From assembly GCF_016907055.1 (NCBI RefSeq), contig NZ_JAFBBG010000003.1, positions 1-64,000 of the forward strand: a DNA stretch of 64,000 nucleotides, read 5' to 3'. The notes below the pieces were generated by a model that was given only the letters and a program-made list of their open reading frames with translations, was not told the DNA's origin and ran no database searches. Each line of letters starts with the position of its first letter. The first letter of the stretch is position 1. The position numbers were made by a program, and so were the translations under genes. Source of the DNA: Paracholeplasma morum (GTDB taxonomy: Bacteria; Bacillota_I; Bacilli_A; Acholeplasmatales; UBA5453). Positions 27,217 to 35,005 of the stretch are shown here, piece after piece.

Positions 27217-27225
27217 ATTATATCA
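27217..27225 (-). promoter_or_regulatory. Extended -10 promoter of the tilS operon
   Basis: TGATATAAT on the minus strand, 22 bases before the tilS ATG; no clear -35. Confidence 0.65.
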
Positions 27226-27266
27226 CATTTCATGTATTATTTTTTTATGCAGAAAGATTTCTATTG

Positions 27267-27275
27267 TGTTATAAT
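27267..27275 (+). promoter_or_regulatory. Extended -10 promoter of maf
   Basis: TGTTATAAT, 20 bases before the maf ATG, divergent from the tilS promoter. Confidence 0.6.
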
Positions 27276-27295
27276 GGTCTAAATGGAGGAATGAC

Positions 27296-27859
27296 ATGAT
27301 CATTTTAGCTAGCAATTCGCCCAGAAGAAAAAAACTTCTTGAAGATGCGGGTGTAGAATTTAAGGTTGTTTCACTCAATGTAGATGAAACAGTAGAAGAA
27401 CGCATGAGACCTGACAAGATGGTTTTATTTCTTGCTGAAAAAAAAGCTAAGGCCGTTTTTGAACTTAATCCAGATGATATCATTATTGCTGCAGATACGA
27501 TTGTCGTTTATGAAGGACAAGTGTTGGGCAAACCTAAAGATGAAGAAGATGCTTACCGTATGCTTAAGATGCTTTCCGGAAATCACCATGAGGTTTATAC
27601 AGGTGTCTGTATCATGAGTAAAGATAAACAAGTATGTTTCCATACGTTGGCAGAAGTATGGATGAATGACTATAACGACTTACAGATTTATGAATACATC
27701 AAAACCAAAGAACCTATGGATAAGGCAGGAGCTTATGCAATACAAGGCCTTGGTAAGGAATTGGTTGAACACTATAGTGGAGATTTCTTCACAATCGTGG
27801 GATTACCATTAAAACAGCTTCTAACTGAACTTAGAACATTCACAAATAAAGAAGAATAA
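27296..27859 (+). CDS. maf: Maf-type nucleoside triphosphate pyrophosphatase
   Basis: A 187-residue house-cleaning enzyme that hydrolyses dTTP/UTP and modified nucleotides. It has the N-terminal LASNSPRRKKLL, AADTIVV and the conserved KEPMDKAGAYAIQG. GGAGG precedes the ATG. It is monocistronic and divergent from tilS. Confidence 0.95.
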   Translation: MIILASNSPRRKKLLEDAGVEFKVVSLNVDETVEERMRPDKMVLFLAEKKAKAVFELNPDDIIIAADTIVVYEGQVLGKPKDEEDAYRMLKMLSGNHHEVYTGVCIMSKDKQVCFHTLAEVWMNDYNDLQIYEYIKTKEPMDKAGAYAIQGLGKELVEHYSGDFFTIVGLPLKQLLTELRTFTNKEE

Positions 27860-27904
27860 AGATCTATAAGGATGACTTGATCGTTTTCCGATAGATCTTT
27901 TTTT
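27858..27904 (+). terminator. Terminator of maf
   Basis: AAAGATCTAT (27858-27867) and ATAGATCTTT (27891-27900) form a 10-bp stem with a 23-base loop, then T run. Confidence 0.7.
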
Positions 27905-27916
27905 ACGCTTAAAAAT

Positions 27917-27943
27917 AAAAAAGGAACGATTATATTCGTTCCT
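27917..27943 (-). terminator. Terminator of hslO
   Basis: AGGAACGA and TCGTTCCT form an 8-bp stem with a 6-base loop. On the minus strand a T run follows. Confidence 0.85.
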
Positions 27944-27952
27944 AATAGGTAT

Positions 27953-28828
27953 CTACATCTTTTTAATTTCTTCTAATTCTACTACGTCAAAATGGTATTT
28001 CTTGTGGCAGAAATGACAAACGATTTCCGCGCTTTTGTCCTCTTCAATCATTGAATCAAGGGTAGCTTTATCGACCTTAGATAGGGACACTTTAAACTTG
28101 TCTTTTGAACAAGGACAGTGGTATTGAATAGGTTGATTTCTTAATATATGATGGGTTCCACCAGATAATAAATCCATAATCATTTCTGGCGTTAGACCAT
28201 TTTCATATAAATCCGTCACGGCAGATATTTTAGATAACACAGACTCAATCTTAACAATCGTATCTTCGGTTGCGTTTGGTAATAGTTGGATAATAAATCC
28301 GCCTGCTTGTTTGGTGGTTTGATCAACGTCTACTAAAACACCTAACCCTACTGCAGATGGTGTTTGCTCACTTGATGTGAAATAATAAGTGAAGTCATCG
28401 GCAATCTCACCTGTTTGTAAGTCGATGGATGATGTGAACATGTTCTTAAGTTTTAAATCTTTTGTCACGTGTAAAAAGCCGTTGCCAACCGCCTTTCCTA
28501 CTGCCAGCTTGCCAGCTTTATCACCATTATTGTAAGTGAGATATACGTTTGGTTCTTTGATATCGCCTCTTACATTTCCATAAGCATCTGCTTCAACTAA
28601 CATAAACCCAATAGGGCCATCGCCTTCAATACGAAGGGTGATTGTTTCATCGTTTTTATACATTAAGCCCATCATGGCAGAAGCTGTTAAGAACCTTCCT
28701 ATTGCTGCAGTTGCAGTTGGCCATGTGCCATGTATTTTTCTAGATTCTTCAACTAAGTTTTTAGAGTAAGCGACATATATTCTAGCTTCACCATTATAGG
28801 CAGTTGCTGTTAAACAATAGTCATTCAT
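27953..28828 (-). CDS. hslO: Redox-regulated chaperonin Hsp33
   Basis: A 291-residue chaperone activated by oxidation. The start MNDYCLTA follows GAGGTG; an in-frame GTG three codons upstream is part of that ribosome site. The C-terminal zinc switch is present as CPC (about residue 236) and CHFC (about 270). The length is normal. In Bacillus hslO lies just after ftsH; here the order is rearranged and maf intervenes. Confidence 0.95.
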   Translation of the reverse strand: MNDYCLTATAYNGEARIYVAYSKNLVEESRKIHGTWPTATAAIGRFLTASAMMGLMYKNDETITLRIEGDGPIGFMLVEADAYGNVRGDIKEPNVYLTYNNGDKAGKLAVGKAVGNGFLHVTKDLKLKNMFTSSIDLQTGEIADDFTYYFTSSEQTPSAVGLGVLVDVDQTTKQAGGFIIQLLPNATEDTIVKIESVLSKISAVTDLYENGLTPEMIMDLLSGGTHHILRNQPIQYHCPCSKDKFKVSLSKVDKATLDSMIEEDKSAEIVCHFCHKKYHFDVVELEEIKKM

Positions 28829-28871
28829 AATTAACACCTCATGAAATATGATACCATAAGAAACATCTTAG

Positions 28872-28899
28872 TTGATAATATTTGCGTATGTGATAAAAT
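28872..28899 (+). promoter_or_regulatory. Promoter of dusB
   Basis: TTGATA (28872-28877), 16-base spacer, TAAAAT (28894-28899) with TG three bases upstream. It lies inside the longer possible frame and so supports the start at 28925. Confidence 0.65.
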
Positions 28900-28924
28900 A
28901 CACTACGTGGAAGTAGGTTTAGAT

Positions 28925-29902
28925 ATGTCATTTAAAATCAAAAATATAGAAATAGATTCAAAAGTAGTGCTTGCGCCAATGGCTGGAGTATCCAATGCAT
29001 CTTATAGACTCATATCAAGAAAACTTGGTGCTGGGGTTGTATTTGCTGAGATGGTTTCCGACAAAGGATTAATGCACGATAATACTAAGACAAAAGAATT
29101 GCTTCAAAGTCTTCCTGGAGAACATCCATATGCTCAACAAATCTTTGGTTCGGATATAGATTCAATGGTGCTTGCAGCTAAGTATGTTGATCAAAATACC
29201 GATTGCGATATCATTGATATCAATATGGGGTGTCCTGTTCCTAAAGTGGCTCAAAAGGCACAAGCAGGTGCTGCATTATTAAAAGACCCAGATAAAATCT
29301 ATGAAATCATTAAAGCCATTAAACAGTCAGTCAGTAAACCGGTGACTGTTAAAATCAGAACGGGTTGGGATTCGACCTGCATTAATGCGGTCGAGATCGC
29401 GAAAAAGGTCGAAGAAGCAGGAGCTGATGCGATCACAGTTCATGGAAGAACTAGAAGTCAAATGTACACAGGAAAAGCAGATTTAGATGTGATTAAAGCA
29501 GTTAAAGAAGCGGTAAATATTCCAGTCATAGGCAATGGAGACATCAAAGACGGTAAGAGCGCGAAATATATGCTTGATTATACTGGCGTGGATGCAGTGA
29601 TGGTTGGCCGTGCTGCCTTAGGAAACCCATGGGTATTCTATGATATTAATTATTATTTAGAACATGGTGTTGAGGCACCAAAACCAACCTATAAAGAAAT
29701 CAAAGAAATGATTATTGAGCATGCTAACTCACTAAAAGATCTAAAGGGCGAACATTTAGCAATGCTTCAAATGCGTGGTCAAGGGACTTGGTATTTCAAA
29801 GGGTTAAAAGATGCCAAAGAAGCTAAAGCATTGTTATCCAAGGTGTCAAAATATGATGAGTTTCTAAAAATCATCAACGATTACTTTGATCAATATATTT
29901 AA
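28925..29902 (+). CDS. dusB: tRNA-dihydrouridine synthase
   Basis: A 325-residue FMN enzyme reducing uridine in the D-loop of tRNA. It has LAPMAGVSN, the catalytic Cys in MGCPVPKV, KIRTGWD, VHGRTR and GNGDI. The start at 28925 follows AGTAGG and lies after a promoter. It sits close to hslO and lysS as in Bacillus, supporting DusB (YacF). Confidence 0.95.
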   Translation: MSFKIKNIEIDSKVVLAPMAGVSNASYRLISRKLGAGVVFAEMVSDKGLMHDNTKTKELLQSLPGEHPYAQQIFGSDIDSMVLAAKYVDQNTDCDIIDINMGCPVPKVAQKAQAGAALLKDPDKIYEIIKAIKQSVSKPVTVKIRTGWDSTCINAVEIAKKVEEAGADAITVHGRTRSQMYTGKADLDVIKAVKEAVNIPVIGNGDIKDGKSAKYMLDYTGVDAVMVGRAALGNPWVFYDINYYLEHGVEAPKPTYKEIKEMIIEHANSLKDLKGEHLAMLQMRGQGTWYFKGLKDAKEAKALLSKVSKYDEFLKIINDYFDQYI

Positions 29903-29910
29903 TATATGTA

Positions 29911-29934
29911 TCCCAGGAGAAATCCTGGGATTTT
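29911..29934 (+). terminator. Terminator of dusB
   Basis: TCCCAGGA and TCCTGGGA around a GAAA tetraloop, then TTTT. Confidence 0.9.
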
Positions 29935-29937
29935 AAA

Positions 29938-29965
29938 TAAAAAAAAGCACAATTTGTGCTTTTTT
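29938..29965 (-). terminator. Terminator of hflX
   Basis: GCACAA and TTGTGC with flanking A and T runs; a short-loop hairpin that can work on both strands. Confidence 0.75.
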
Positions 29966-29967
29966 AG

Positions 29968-31203
29968 TTATAAGAATTGTTTGTAGTCTTTGATTTGTTT
30001 CTCATGAAGCTTTACCCTGTAATAGGCATAAACATCATCATAATTTTTTTCTAAAATGGTTGTGTTTTCTTCTAAAGAGGATATAATCCCGTTGTCTTTA
30101 TAAGGTACTTTTAGATCAATAATCGTTTCTTCACCGAATAGTCTTAGATAGATCAGTTCAAATAACTTGTCGATGTTTTCTTTAGTCTTATTGGAGATGA
30201 CGCAATCGGCATCATGGCTCAGTAAATCGCCAATCATTAAATCTTTTTTAGTATAAACGCGAAGACGTGGAATCATTTCAGCCTTTAAGGATTTTAGAAC
30301 ATCCAAAGTGGTTTCTTCTTGGACAGTCTTTTGATTAGTAGAACCATCCATGATGTGTAAGATTAAATCTGAATGAACCACTTCGCTTAAGGTTGATTCA
30401 AAACTTCTAACCAGTTCATGGGGTAATCTACTAACAAACCCTACGGTATCAGAAAGTATAAACTGTGGTTTCTTTTGTTGTTTGATGCGTCTGGTGTGTG
30501 TTTCTAGAGTAGCGAATAACATGTTTTTTTCGAATACATCTTTTTTTATAGGATTGCTTGCGACTTCAATGAGACTATTTAGTGTAGCACTCTTCCCTAC
30601 GTTTGTATAACCGACTAATGATACAACAGGGGTTTCATCAACGGCTCTGCGTTTTCTTGAAGTGTCTTTTTCTTGTTGGATCTTTTCAAGTTCTCGTTCT
30701 AATTTGGTGATATTTTGTAAAATGCGTCTACGGTCAAGTTCTAGTTTGGTTTCACCTGCACCTTTAGCATTAAACGAACCCCCACCTTGTCTTGAAAGAC
30801 TTTCGGACATGCCAATTAACCTTGGTAACATATACCTTTGTTGTGCAAGGGATACTTCTAGTACAGCTTCTTTGGTTTTGGCTCTTTCTGAGAATATTTG
30901 TAGGATTAAGAAACTTCTATCGATGATTTGCACATCCAGTTCCTTTTCTAGATTTCTGATGTGGGCAGGCGATAATACGTCATCAAAAATAACCAAATCA
31001 ATATCAAGTACTGATATGGCTGTCTTTAGTTCATCTACTTTGCCTTTCCCAATGTAAAATCTTCCGTTTGGAAGTTCGGCTTTCTGGGTTACTTTGTCCA
31101 CCACTTTAATGTTAACAGCATCCGCTAAGCTGCTTAGTTCGTTTAGAGATGCTTCCATATTGTATAAACCCATATCTAGTCCAACTACGATTGCTCTATC
31201 CAC
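29968..31203 (-). CDS. hflX: GTPase HflX
   Basis: A 411-residue ribosome-binding GTPase that rescues or recycles stressed 70S/100S ribosomes. The GTG start at 31203 (VDRAIVVG) follows GGAGGG; the longer frame runs through the nrdJ terminator. The N-terminal HflX domain has GKGKVDEL and FDDVLSPAH, then a coiled linker with the GGGSFNAKGAGETKLE block. The G domain has GYTNVGKSATLN and DTVGFV. Confidence 0.95.
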   Translation of the reverse strand: MDRAIVVGLDMGLYNMEASLNELSSLADAVNIKVVDKVTQKAELPNGRFYIGKGKVDELKTAISVLDIDLVIFDDVLSPAHIRNLEKELDVQIIDRSFLILQIFSERAKTKEAVLEVSLAQQRYMLPRLIGMSESLSRQGGGSFNAKGAGETKLELDRRRILQNITKLERELEKIQQEKDTSRKRRAVDETPVVSLVGYTNVGKSATLNSLIEVASNPIKKDVFEKNMLFATLETHTRRIKQQKKPQFILSDTVGFVSRLPHELVRSFESTLSEVVHSDLILHIMDGSTNQKTVQEETTLDVLKSLKAEMIPRLRVYTKKDLMIGDLLSHDADCVISNKTKENIDKLFELIYLRLFGEETIIDLKVPYKDNGIISSLEENTTILEKNYDDVYAYYRVKLHEKQIKDYKQFL

Positions 31204-31225
31204 AAAATCACGCCCTCCCTCTTGC

Positions 31226-31255
31226 AAAAAAAAGAATAGCTCGTCGCTATTCTTT
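31226..31255 (-). terminator. Terminator of nrdJ
   Basis: AAAGAATAGC (31231-31240) and GCTATTCTTT (31246-31255) with a 5-base loop. A T run follows on the minus strand. Confidence 0.88.
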
Positions 31256-31261
31256 ATTATA

Positions 31262-33784
31262 CTATAATCCGCACTTAAGTTGTGCACCACAGTTTGTACA
31301 AGTATGACATCCGCCAACGTCTTGGACTACGCCTTCTCTACATACTGGGCATAAGTTACCGACTTCTGCACCGATTTCACGGTCTTGTCTGTCAGATCTT
31401 AATGGTGTATTAATCTCATCATTATGAGTTTGACTTTGAGCCTTAGGCATTTCAACACCTAAATCCGTCATATCTACTTGAACTGGTGTTTCAGTTTCTT
31501 TCTTAAGGGATAATACTTGTGCATCTCTAGAACCGTCTACATACACGGTACCGCCTTTAGCGCCACCTTTATAAAGACGCATGTATACACGTTCAACATC
31601 TTCAACGGTATAACCTTTTGGTGCGTTAACTGTTTTAGAAATCGAGGAGTCCACCCAGTTTTGGATGATGCACTGTACATCGGCATGTTCTTCTGGAGAT
31701 AATTCCATAGCAGGTACGAATATATCTGGTAAAGTTTCTTTAGTGTACTCTTTATGAATGCTTAAATAGGTTTCAACGATGTTTGCGTTAACTTCGATGT
31801 ATTTGCCTAATCTACCAGAACGGAAGTAGGTGAATGCGAAGTATGGTTCTAACCCAGTGGAAACACCAACCATTGTACCGGTTGAGCCGGTTGGCGCAAT
31901 CGTTAATAGGTGTGAGTTTCTAATACCATGTTTTAAGATGCCTTCTTGGACATGTTTAGGGAGTTTTTGAACAAACTTGCCTTTAACAAAAGCTTCTCTA
32001 GAACCGAATTGTTCTAGGAATGGGAATGATCCTTTTTCCTTAGCAAGTTCGATAGAGGTTTCATAAGCTGTAGTCGCAATAAACTTAAATAGCTTATCCA
32101 CTAACACATTACCTTCTTTTGAACCATAACGTAAGTTTGCATAAATCAATAAGTCGTGAAGACCCATTACACCCATACCGATACGACGTTCACCAAGTGC
32201 TTGTTTTTTGTTTTGTTCTAAGAAGTAGTAAGTTTGGTCGATGACATTATCTTGCATACGAATACCATTTCTTACGGTTGTTTTCAGTTGATCCCATAAA
32301 ATTTCATGGGTTTCCGGATTTACCATAGTCGCTAAGTTAATCGCTGCGAGGTTACATACTGAATAAGGTGCTAGAGGTTGTTCGCCACAAGGGTTTGTAC
32401 ATACAACCTTTTGACCATAGGAAGTTGCGTTTGTATAGTCATTGGCATTATCGATGAAGAAAATACCGGGTTCTGCAGAGTATGTAGCACATACGTTGAT
32501 TAAGTTCCAAAGTTCTCTGGCTTTAATCGTATGGTATACACGGCTTGGATAACCCATTTGTTCCCAAGTTCTTACATCCCCTACATTTTTCCACTCTTTA
32601 TCATAGAATGCTTTTTGTTCTTTAGTATAGTTGTCTAGATCTGGGAACTTAAGATTGTAAAGTGTGTCATTTTCAACAGCTTCCATGAAGTCTTTAGTAA
32701 TCGCAACACTTATGTTTGCTCCTGTTAAGAAATCAGGGTTAGTAACATCATATCTACCACCATCGAAAATCAATTTTTTAGCTTCTTCGACAATAGAAGA
32801 AGAGAATAGACTGTTGTTATGTTCAGACAACTCAATGATTTGTTGATACATGTTATATTCATCGTTTGAAAGTGGTTTGAACTTTAATTTGTCTTTAGCA
32901 AGTTGTTTGATGTAATCATCGTTTGAGTTTTCAATTAAGAAGCGAAGGATTCTTGGATTTTGCATCTTAGAGATGATAAACTCGATGATATCAGGGTGCC
33001 AGTCTGCTAACATAATCATTTGCGCACCACGTCTAGAACCGCCTTGTTCAACAAGGTGGGTAAGTTGTGCTAAGTCATGTAGCCAAGATACTGAACCGGA
33101 TGATTTACCATTAACGCCTTTAGCAAGTGCATTTTTTGGACGTAAAGTTGATCCGTTAGTACCAACCCCGCCTCCTCTTGCCATAATTTCCATGACTTCT
33201 TTACGGTGGATGGCTAAGCCTTCTCTTGAGTCCTCAATAAAAGGCATGACATAACAGTTGAAGTAAGTCACTTGTGATTGTGAACCAGCACCATAGAGAA
33301 TTCTACCAGCTGGGATCAAGTGTAAGTTTTTTAGTTCGTTGTAAAACGCATTTTTCAAGGATTGGTCTTCGCCTTCACCAAGGTTAAAACCGACGCGTTT
33401 TGCGATTTGCTCATAATATACTTCTAGAGGTTTTTCGATTTCTCTAAATTCTCTTTTTATGACGCCATCGATGTGATCATCGCCAATTTGACCAATGAAT
33501 TCATCGTCTACCTTAATATAGACATGTTGATTTTCTATTTTTGTAACATAACCAATCCCTCTTGCAGGGAATTTTGGGTCATGCTTTATAATAGATACGA
33601 CTAAGTCTCCAACAGCTAAAGAGACTAAAGATAAGTCCTTTTGTGTGTACCTGTCTAGCATTACAAGTCTTGAAACCCCTGAGAATGACATGTGCATGTC
33701 TTCTGTAATGGTGTGTAAGTGTGGGTAATACTTTGTGATGTCTTGATTCAGTTTTTTGATTAAAGATTCTTGATATAAACTCAT
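31262..33784 (-). CDS. nrdJ: Adenosylcobalamin-dependent ribonucleotide reductase, class II
   Basis: An 840-residue reductase making dNTP precursors, using adenosylcobalamin for the radical. It has an N-terminal region with a small beta insertion (about 50-90), the barrel with MARGGGVGTNGSTLR, the active-site NPCGEQPL, and GERRIGMGVMGLHDL. The C-terminal tail has two CxxC pairs (CPVC, CTNC) and a final KCGL. No B12 riboswitch is visible in the 266-base upstream region, so control is unlike many B12-linked genes. It is transcribed alone from a good promoter. Confidence 0.95.
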   Translation of the reverse strand: MSLYQESLIKKLNQDITKYYPHLHTITEDMHMSFSGVSRLVMLDRYTQKDLSLVSLAVGDLVVSIIKHDPKFPARGIGYVTKIENQHVYIKVDDEFIGQIGDDHIDGVIKREFREIEKPLEVYYEQIAKRVGFNLGEGEDQSLKNAFYNELKNLHLIPAGRILYGAGSQSQVTYFNCYVMPFIEDSREGLAIHRKEVMEIMARGGGVGTNGSTLRPKNALAKGVNGKSSGSVSWLHDLAQLTHLVEQGGSRRGAQMIMLADWHPDIIEFIISKMQNPRILRFLIENSNDDYIKQLAKDKLKFKPLSNDEYNMYQQIIELSEHNNSLFSSSIVEEAKKLIFDGGRYDVTNPDFLTGANISVAITKDFMEAVENDTLYNLKFPDLDNYTKEQKAFYDKEWKNVGDVRTWEQMGYPSRVYHTIKARELWNLINVCATYSAEPGIFFIDNANDYTNATSYGQKVVCTNPCGEQPLAPYSVCNLAAINLATMVNPETHEILWDQLKTTVRNGIRMQDNVIDQTYYFLEQNKKQALGERRIGMGVMGLHDLLIYANLRYGSKEGNVLVDKLFKFIATTAYETSIELAKEKGSFPFLEQFGSREAFVKGKFVQKLPKHVQEGILKHGIRNSHLLTIAPTGSTGTMVGVSTGLEPYFAFTYFRSGRLGKYIEVNANIVETYLSIHKEYTKETLPDIFVPAMELSPEEHADVQCIIQNWVDSSISKTVNAPKGYTVEDVERVYMRLYKGGAKGGTVYVDGSRDAQVLSLKKETETPVQVDMTDLGVEMPKAQSQTHNDEINTPLRSDRQDREIGAEVGNLCPVCREGVVQDVGGCHTCTNCGAQLKCGL

Positions 33785-33809
33785 GAGAACACCCTTCCTT
33801 GTATGTTTG

Positions 33810-33838
33810 ATTATAAGGGTTTATAGGCGCAAAAACAA
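33810..33838 (-). promoter_or_regulatory. Promoter of nrdJ
   Basis: On the minus strand TTGTTT (33838-33833) and TATAAT (33815-33810) are 17 bases apart, 26 bases before the start. Confidence 0.75.
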
Positions 33839-33943
33839 GTAGAATATTTGTAAAATTTCAACCTATTTTCAGCCCTTTTTTGTCTATATGTCTTTGTTTA
33901 GCCGTTTTACATAGAAATGCGTTAGAAATGAAAATTTCACTAT

Positions 33944-33970
33944 TTATAATGCAACTAATTTTCATTATAA
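33944..33970. promoter_or_regulatory. Inverted repeat between nrdJ and cdaA
   Basis: TTATAATG (33944-33951) and CATTATAA (33963-33970) form 8-bp arms around 11 bases in the divergent intergenic region. It could be an operator or AT-rich chance. The rest of 33841-34019 shows nothing else I recognise. Confidence 0.3.
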
Positions 33971-34019
33971 GAAAAAGATTACAGATAAAGAGAATGAATA
34001 TTCAACTAACATAGACCTA

Positions 34020-34028
34020 TGATATAAT
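34020..34028 (+). promoter_or_regulatory. Extended -10 promoter of cdaA
   Basis: TGATATAAT, 22 bases before the cdaA ATG, without a clear -35. Confidence 0.65.
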
Positions 34029-34050
34029 TAGTAAAGAAGGACGTGACACT

Positions 34051-34788
34051 ATGAAAGAAACATTATTAATGATTTTAGATGGATATATACTATGGATTGT
34101 GGTCTTTTTTTTACTAAGTTTTTTCTTAGCTAGCAAACGTGTATTTAGAATGTTGCTGCTATTAATATTCATATATTTGGTTGAATTGTTAACTGACAAA
34201 CTTGGATTAACGCTAAGTAGCGATGTCTTAAAAGTGGCTTTAGAGTATCTGCCAATTATTATCATTGTGGTTCTTGCACCAGACATTAGAAAAAGTTTCG
34301 AGTCGGCTTTTACAATCGATTCCAAAAGAGACATTGCGACGATGGGTTCTCAAGAAACTAAACAACATATCGTTGAGGCGGTCACATATTTATCTAGTCA
34401 AAACATCGGTGCCTTAATTACGATTGAGAAACATAGTTCACTTGATCAATATGCTGAACGTGCTATTATGATGAATAGCCAAGTATCAAAAGAACTTTTA
34501 ATTAATATTTTTACCCCACTTACCCCACTACATGATGGGGCAGTCATTATTAGAGGAGACTCTATTCGTTGTGCCGGGGCTTATTATGTTTTGTCAGAAA
34601 CAACTAAGTATGATAAGACCATGGGATCGAGACACCGAGCAGCACTGGGAATTAGTGAAGTATCAGATTCTCTTACCATTGTTGTATCAGAAGAAACGGG
34701 GACCATTTCAATCGTCCTAGAAGGGATCATGTTAAAGGCAAACGATAAAGAGAAGATCTACGAATACCTTAACATGTTCATGAAGTAG
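34051..34788 (+). CDS. cdaA: Diadenylate cyclase CdaA
   Basis: A 245-residue membrane enzyme making c-di-AMP from two ATP. It has three closely spaced N-terminal membrane segments (about 9-27, 31-48, 66-80) and a DAC domain with the signatures DGAVIIRG and RHRAALGISE. In Bacillus cdaA is followed by cdaR and glmM; here a 63-residue one-TM protein and a PAS/degenerate-GGDEF protein follow instead. c-di-AMP controls K+ and osmotic balance, important in a wall-less cell. Confidence 0.96.
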   Translation: MKETLLMILDGYILWIVVFFLLSFFLASKRVFRMLLLLIFIYLVELLTDKLGLTLSSDVLKVALEYLPIIIIVVLAPDIRKSFESAFTIDSKRDIATMGSQETKQHIVEAVTYLSSQNIGALITIEKHSSLDQYAERAIMMNSQVSKELLINIFTPLTPLHDGAVIIRGDSIRCAGAYYVLSETTKYDKTMGSRHRAALGISEVSDSLTIVVSEETGTISIVLEGIMLKANDKEKIYEYLNMFMK

Positions 34789-34798
34789 GAGGCCTATT

Positions 34799-34990
34799 AT
34801 GAAAAAAGTACTAATGACAATTGGATCCTATTTACTAGACCCTATTCGCAAAGTCGGGTTATCTAGGATCTCAGATACAATTGTTAGTTATTCTAATAAA
34901 AACCCATGGTTCAAAGTGTTTGTGAGTTTTGTGATCGTCGGGTTAGTAGTGGTTTTATATTACGCATATAAGTTCAATATTTTTGAATAG
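34799..34990 (+). CDS. Small single-TM protein downstream of cdaA
   Basis: A 63-residue protein with a basic, amphipathic N-terminal half and one membrane segment (about 38-58), preceded by TAGGAGG. It lies 10 bases after cdaA, where other Firmicutes have the CdaA regulator CdaR (YbbR repeats). It has no YbbR domain. A regulatory or anchoring role for CdaA is a guess from position only. Confidence 0.7.
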   Translation: MKKVLMTIGSYLLDPIRKVGLSRISDTIVSYSNKNPWFKVFVSFVIVGLVVVLYYAYKFNIFE

Positions 34991-35005
34991 ACTGGGAGGC
35001 GTTTT

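Noticed and set aside
29941-29965. 24-base palindrome as a possible operator
   Set aside because: Its place between the convergent dusB and hflX genes and its A/T flanks fit a terminator.
33785-34050. Possible B12 riboswitch for nrdJ or c-di-AMP riboswitch for cdaA
   Set aside because: I looked for B12-box-like and ydaO-type conserved segments and saw none. The region is AT-rich with ordinary promoters.
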